A stretch of DNA of 8,596 nucleotides from an uncultured Pseudomonadota bacterium (GTDB lineage: Bacteria; Pseudomonadota; Alphaproteobacteria; RF32; CAG-239), in the NCBI GenBank assembly GCA_949295395.1, contig CASFLB010000050.1, positions 1 through 8,596 of the forward strand. Direction: 5' to 3'. Position 1 is the first letter of the stretch. Every line of letters begins with the position of its first letter. This document shows positions 5,703 to 8,596 of the stretch, piece by piece. The translations under genes were made by a program, and so were the position numbers. Below the pieces are notes generated by a model. That model had not been told where the DNA came from, ran no database searches, and saw only the letters and a program-made list of their open reading frames with translations.

Positions 5703-7091
5703 GTGATAAATCTTAATCCTATCGTTCTTTCCGGAAAAGAAGTCCTCCCCTTGATTGAGGGCGGAAAAGGTATTAATGCCAGCAATGGTTTTAGTTCCGG
5801 TGCTTGGGCTAAAGAAAACTGTGTCGGTACATTTTCCGGCGTTAGTCCCGATTTTTATGATGATAAAGGTAATGTCATCTTAGAAACATTTTCTAAAAAA
5901 TTACGTAAAGATCGTCATGAAGAAATGGTTGAATATGCTATTCGCGGCGGGGTTGCTCAGGCTCAGGTGGCTCATGAAATCTCGAACGGAAATGGTCGTA
6001 TCCACATGAATATGTTATGGGAAATGGCTGATTCCGAAAGAATGCTTACCGGTGTTTTGGAACGTGCCAAAGGTCTTATCCATGGCGTTACCTGTGGGGC
6101 CGGTTTGCCATATCACCTTGGAGAATTAGCTTCAAAATTTGGCGTTTACTATTATCCAATCGTATCTTCGGCTCGTGCTTTTCAGGTTTTGTGGAGACGG
6201 GCTTATTCTCGCTTTACCGAATTTTTGGGCGGCGTGGTTTATGAAGACCCATGGCTGGCCGGTGGGCATAACGGCTTATCGAATGCTGAAGATCCGACAA
6301 AACCGCAAAAACCATATGAAAGATTGGTTGAATTACGCAAATTTTTAACCTCTATCAATCTTAAGGATTTGCCGATTATTTTGGCTGGAGGTATTTGGTC
6401 TCTTGATGAGTGGAAAGATTATATTGACAATCCCGACATTGGCAAAATTGCTTTCCAATTTGGTACGCGCCCGATGATGACCAAAGAAAGCCCTATTAGT
6501 GATGCTTGGAAAAAAGTGATGATGCAGGTCAAAAAAGGTGATGTTATCTTACAAAAATTCAGCCCGACCGGCTTTTTCTCTTCGGCCATTAAAAATACAT
6601 TTCTTGAACGCTTGATTGAACGTAAACAAGGTGAAGTTGCTTTTGTAACCGAAGCTAATAGTGAATTCTCTCATCCTCTGACCATTAATGAGCACAAAAC
6701 TGTTTATATTAAGCCTCAAGATGTTTCTAAGGCTGAGCAACAGTTAAGCGCCGGTTTTACCGATATTCAGGAAACACCGGATTCGACTGTTGTCTTTATG
6801 ACACCTGAAGAAGTCAAGCAGATGAAACTAGACCGTGCAGCTTGTGTTGGTTGTTTGTCTCAATGCCAATTCTCAACTTGGTCAAAAGCTACCGGCACAA
6901 CCGGAAAGCTTCCGGATCCGCGTTCATACTGTATTCATAAAACCCTTTATGAAGTTGGTCATGGCGGTAGTGTTAAAGACCATTTGTTGTTTGCCGGACA
7001 TCAGGTTTATCGCTTTGCGACTGATCCGTTATACCGCAACGGGATTCCGTCGGTGAAGGAATTGATTGAAAAAATTAAATCCGGTCAATAA
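5703..7091 (+). CDS. Nitronate monooxygenase-family FMN oxidoreductase with C-terminal Cys cluster
   Basis: This 462-residue protein belongs to the 2-nitropropane dioxygenase/nitronate monooxygenase TIM-barrel family (FMN-dependent; FabK is a relative). Diagnostic segments are CGAGLP (131-136), AGGHNG (186-191) with the family's catalytic-region His, the phosphate-binding stretch ILAGGIWS (226-233), and FQFGTRPM (252-258). Typical members are about 320-360 residues. Here roughly 100 more follow, with four cysteines arranged C-x2-C-x3-C...C (381, 384, 388, 410), which could bind an Fe-S cluster or zinc. The true substrate is unknown; nitronate oxidation is only the family label. GTG 5703 is taken as the start because TGAGG (5689-5693) lies 9 nt upstream; in-frame TTG codons at 5688 and 5694 overlap that site. 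The 81-bp gap upstream (5622-5702) is AT-rich without a convincing promoter or terminator. Confidence 0.86.
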   Translation: MINLNPIVLSGKEVLPLIEGGKGINASNGFSSGAWAKENCVGTFSGVSPDFYDDKGNVILETFSKKLRKDRHEEMVEYAIRGGVAQAQVAHEISNGNGRIHMNMLWEMADSERMLTGVLERAKGLIHGVTCGAGLPYHLGELASKFGVYYYPIVSSARAFQVLWRRAYSRFTEFLGGVVYEDPWLAGGHNGLSNAEDPTKPQKPYERLVELRKFLTSINLKDLPIILAGGIWSLDEWKDYIDNPDIGKIAFQFGTRPMMTKESPISDAWKKVMMQVKKGDVILQKFSPTGFFSSAIKNTFLERLIERKQGEVAFVTEANSEFSHPLTINEHKTVYIKPQDVSKAEQQLSAGFTDIQETPDSTVVFMTPEEVKQMKLDRAACVGCLSQCQFSTWSKATGTTGKLPDPRSYCIHKTLYEVGHGGSVKDHLLFAGHQVYRFATDPLYRNGIPSVKELIEKIKSGQ

Positions 7092-7097
7092 ATTTTG

Positions 7098-7128
7098 TTC
7101 TCCGGCATTAAAGCCGGAGAATTTTTTT
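7098..7128 (+). terminator. Intrinsic terminator after the NMO-like gene
   Basis: A perfect 9-bp stem TTCTCCGGC (7098-7106) with GCCGGAGAA (7113-7121), loop ATTAAA, then seven T (7122-7128). It begins 6 nt after the stop at 7091 and ends just before the ribosome binding site of the next gene, so it could also attenuate read-through into that gene. Confidence 0.92.
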
Positions 7129-7139
7129 ACGGAGTTTGC

Positions 7140-8033
7140 ATGATGCCTTATATTAATCGGCTCAAAACTATGTGCGGTGGCAAAGAGGCTTTTTACATTC
7201 CGAAAAATGCCGAACCTCTTGTCTTTTCTAATGAGTTTTCCTGCCCCGATTCCATGGTTTCGGATGAGCAAAAGGCGCGCGGCTTGCAACTTGTTTATTA
7301 TCCCGAAGTTTATACCATAAAACGCGATGATCAAACGAAGCAAATCGCCCTTAAAGATATATCGGAGCATACACAGCCTTTGCCAACAAAACTCGCCGGA
7401 TTTAAGAATCTTGGTTTTCCTAAAATTACACTCTATGGCTATATGCTCTGTATTGACAAAGATTTATTACCCAATCTTGCCGAAGAAGAAAAAGCTTTTG
7501 TAAAATCGGCTATAGCGCATTTTCAAAAGATAAAAGAGAGAAATCCTATGCTTTCGGCGGCTCATGAACTCAAACATGAGGAGAATCGTCACTTTTTTAG
7601 TGAACTTCATAAAAAATATGGCCTACGTTTAACCGACAGGGATTTTCTTATCAACCGCTATCTTGATGAAATTTCCGCCACGAATCGAGAGCGTTTGATT
7701 GAACAATCTCCCCAAAGCCTTGACGAGATGAAAAAGACTACCCGACAAACACAAATTGAATGGCTATCTTCTCCTGAAAAGCAAGCTTATTATCAAGGAG
7801 AAAATAGTGACTTTGCGGCACATCTTGACCAATATAGGGAACAAACAAAAGGAAAAAAGGCTGATACATCTCATAAAATGCTCAATGAGCTGGCGGAACA
7901 TTATTTTACTTATCAAGTCAACGAAAAAAATGTTTGTTTATCCTCGGCCGTTAACCTCAACTTTTCAATGCCCGAAAGCCTTTTGCGCTCGGCGTCTTCT
8001 TTTCCCCTTACTTCTTTGCGAGACGGTCGCTGA
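7140..8033 (+). CDS. Protein of unknown function with HExxH (possible metallopeptidase)
   Basis: I do not recognise this 297-residue protein at family level. It has no signal peptide or membrane segment and is rich in charged residues, so it is probably soluble and cytoplasmic. Its one strong clue is HELKH (142-146) within a helical stretch, the zinc-binding HExxH signature, followed about 30 residues later by YLDEISATNRE (E177 a candidate third ligand), a gluzincin-like arrangement. The C-terminal third is helical and Lys/Gln/Glu-rich. The start is one of the tandem ATGs at 7140 and 7143, with ACGGAG (7129-7134) 5 nt before the first; the in-frame ATG at 7095 lies ahead of the preceding terminator hairpin and is rejected. 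Because that terminator separates it from the NMO-like gene, it probably depends on read-through or a cryptic promoter. Without structural evidence the peptidase call remains a hypothesis. Confidence 0.72.
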   Translation: MMPYINRLKTMCGGKEAFYIPKNAEPLVFSNEFSCPDSMVSDEQKARGLQLVYYPEVYTIKRDDQTKQIALKDISEHTQPLPTKLAGFKNLGFPKITLYGYMLCIDKDLLPNLAEEEKAFVKSAIAHFQKIKERNPMLSAAHELKHEENRHFFSELHKKYGLRLTDRDFLINRYLDEISATNRERLIEQSPQSLDEMKKTTRQTQIEWLSSPEKQAYYQGENSDFAAHLDQYREQTKGKKADTSHKMLNELAEHYFTYQVNEKNVCLSSAVNLNFSMPESLLRSASSFPLTSLRDGR

Positions 8034-8071
8034 ATATAACATAATCATTCATATCTATATTTTTTATAAAT

Positions 8072-8142
8072 AATCCCCCTCGTTTTGAACTGTCCAACTT
8101 TCGGGGGACAGTTCAGTTTGACAACAAACGAGGGGGATTTTA
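8072..8142. terminator. Compound intrinsic terminator between convergent genes
   Basis: A perfect 14-bp outer stem pairs AATCCCCCTCGTTT (8072-8085) with its reverse complement at 8126-8139, followed by TTTTAT on the plus strand. Its loop holds the second copy of the 30-bp palindrome plus ten extra bases (8116-8125). It separates the HELKH gene (+, stop at 8033) from the Cys-rich gene (-, stop at 8158) and could stop transcription from both sides. The minus-strand tail (ATTATTTA) is a weaker U tract. Confidence 0.85.
8086..8115. repeat. 30-bp palindromic repeat, copy 2 (nested in terminator)
   Basis: Identical over all 30 bp to 1435-1464, in the same orientation relative to the window. It is flanked immediately by GTTT on the left (8082-8085) and GTTT on the right (8116-8119), a possible 4-bp target-site duplication. 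The outer terminator stem around it shares no sequence with the stem around copy 1. Confidence 0.9.
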
Positions 8143-8157
8143 TCTGTGTTGTTTTAT

Positions 8158-8596
8158 TTAACAACAATTGCAGTTTGAGCCATTATACTCACAGCAACAT
8201 CCATTTTGCATTACTCGCCCTGGGCGGCAAGAACCTTGGCACGGTTTTTCGTCAAGATATCCTCCGCTTTGGTTACAATCTGGACTTCCTGTCAGAGCAA
8301 TACAGGTGTCTTCCTCATAGGTGTAGCAAACTTCACAACCTCCACATGAGTTTCGAGTTTTGCACCCATAGGTACAAGCATTGTCTGTATAACACCCTCT
8401 GCCACATGGATTTGTTTCACAGGTGGCCACACAACTGCTTCCGCTCAACTTATAACCACTCTCGCAGCTATCAAGCTTGTACTTCGTACTTCCAGTTGAG
8501 CAATCTGTATTGACCGGTGTACAGGTCGAACAATTACCATGACTTGGGCAAGTACTTAAACCGTATCCTGAACAAGTTTCGGCCGTACATACCTTC
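8158..8596 (-). CDS. Cysteine-rich repetitive protein, C-terminal part (runs off window)
   Basis: The minus-strand frame is open from the window edge to TAA at 8158-8160, giving 145 residues with no start in view, so the N-terminus lies beyond 8596. I count 26 cysteines (about 18%), with Gly, Ser, Thr and Asn making up much of the rest. Degenerate units such as SGYGLSTC and SGYKLSGSSC recur, and the tail is CCCEYNGSNCNCC. No catalytic motif is visible. The composition suggests a secreted or surface protein held by many disulfides, or a metal-binding one. I recall similar Cys-rich repetitive proteins in uncultured gut Alphaproteobacteria but cannot name a family. A TTG at 8448 could be taken as a start, but the repetitive coding pattern continues unbroken upstream of it, so that is an artefact of reading only to the first start-like codon. 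Confidence 0.75.
   Translation of the reverse strand, partial: KVCTAETCSGYGLSTCPSHGNCSTCTPVNTDCSTGSTKYKLDSCESGYKLSGSSCVATCETNPCGRGCYTDNACTYGCKTRNSCGGCEVCYTYEEDTCIALTGSPDCNQSGGYLDEKPCQGSCRPGRVMQNGCCCEYNGSNCNCC

Noticed and set aside
7095..7139. Upstream ATG start at 7095 for the HELKH protein
   Set aside because: It lies ahead of, and would translate through, the intrinsic terminator at 7098-7128, and has no ribosome binding site; ATG 7140 has ACGGAG at good spacing.
8085..8513. 142-codon plus-strand open frame
   Set aside because: It starts inside the terminator hairpin and runs antisense to the Cys-rich frame; its Cys/His/Leu-rich sequence is a by-product of that gene.
1..8596. tRNA, rRNA or CRISPR array
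   Set aside because: No cloverleaf-like sequence, rRNA motif or regularly spaced direct repeat was seen; the two 30-bp palindromes are 6.6 kb apart and not an array.

Overview
The window reads like chromosome from a Gram-negative bacterium of low-to-moderate GC. My best guess is a host- or gut-associated alphaproteobacterium. The grounds are a small LptM/YifL-style lipoprotein with a YPxxYP tail, an E. coli-type Gpt, a long nitronate-monooxygenase-like flavoprotein, and a very Cys-rich repetitive protein of a kind I recall from uncultured gut Alphaproteobacteria. The lineage is inference; no rRNA or tRNA is present to settle it. No CRISPR array was seen.

Layout. Positions 1-379 hold the 5' part of an IS110-family transposase gene, broken just after its DEDD catalytic domain. 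Next is a complete PilT/DotB-like secretion ATPase (433-1398, +). It converges on a two-gene minus-strand operon: an exported TlpA-like thioredoxin (1924-2469) overlapping gpt (1497-1934). From the divergent region 2470-2559 a plus-strand run departs: a 43-residue lipoprotein (2560-2691), a vWA protein (2718-3416), a PP2C phosphatase (3397-4146) and a membrane-anchored protein kinase (4146-5621). After an 81-bp AT-rich gap come an NMO-like flavoprotein with a C-terminal Cys cluster (5703-7091), a clean terminator, and a protein of unknown function with an HELKH motif (7140-8033). The right edge is the C-terminal end of a Cys-rich protein on the minus strand (8158 to the edge).

Functionally the core is the vWA/PP2C/kinase set. 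The genes overlap by 20 nt and then by 1 nt, and they match the TerY-P triad (E. coli YegL/YegK/YegI-like) proposed from comparative genomics as a phosphorylation-based stress-signalling module. Here a lipoprotein gene lies directly upstream, and the kinase carries a probable zinc knuckle and three membrane segments.

The most unusual structure is a perfect 30-bp palindromic repeat found twice (1435-1464 and 8086-8115). Each copy is nested inside the loop of a terminator between convergent genes, and the outer stems of the two terminators are unrelated. Each copy has short flanking direct repeats, and the sequence resembles an IS3/IS150-type terminal inverted repeat. This suggests a tiny non-coding mobile element that uses terminator hairpins as landing sites.
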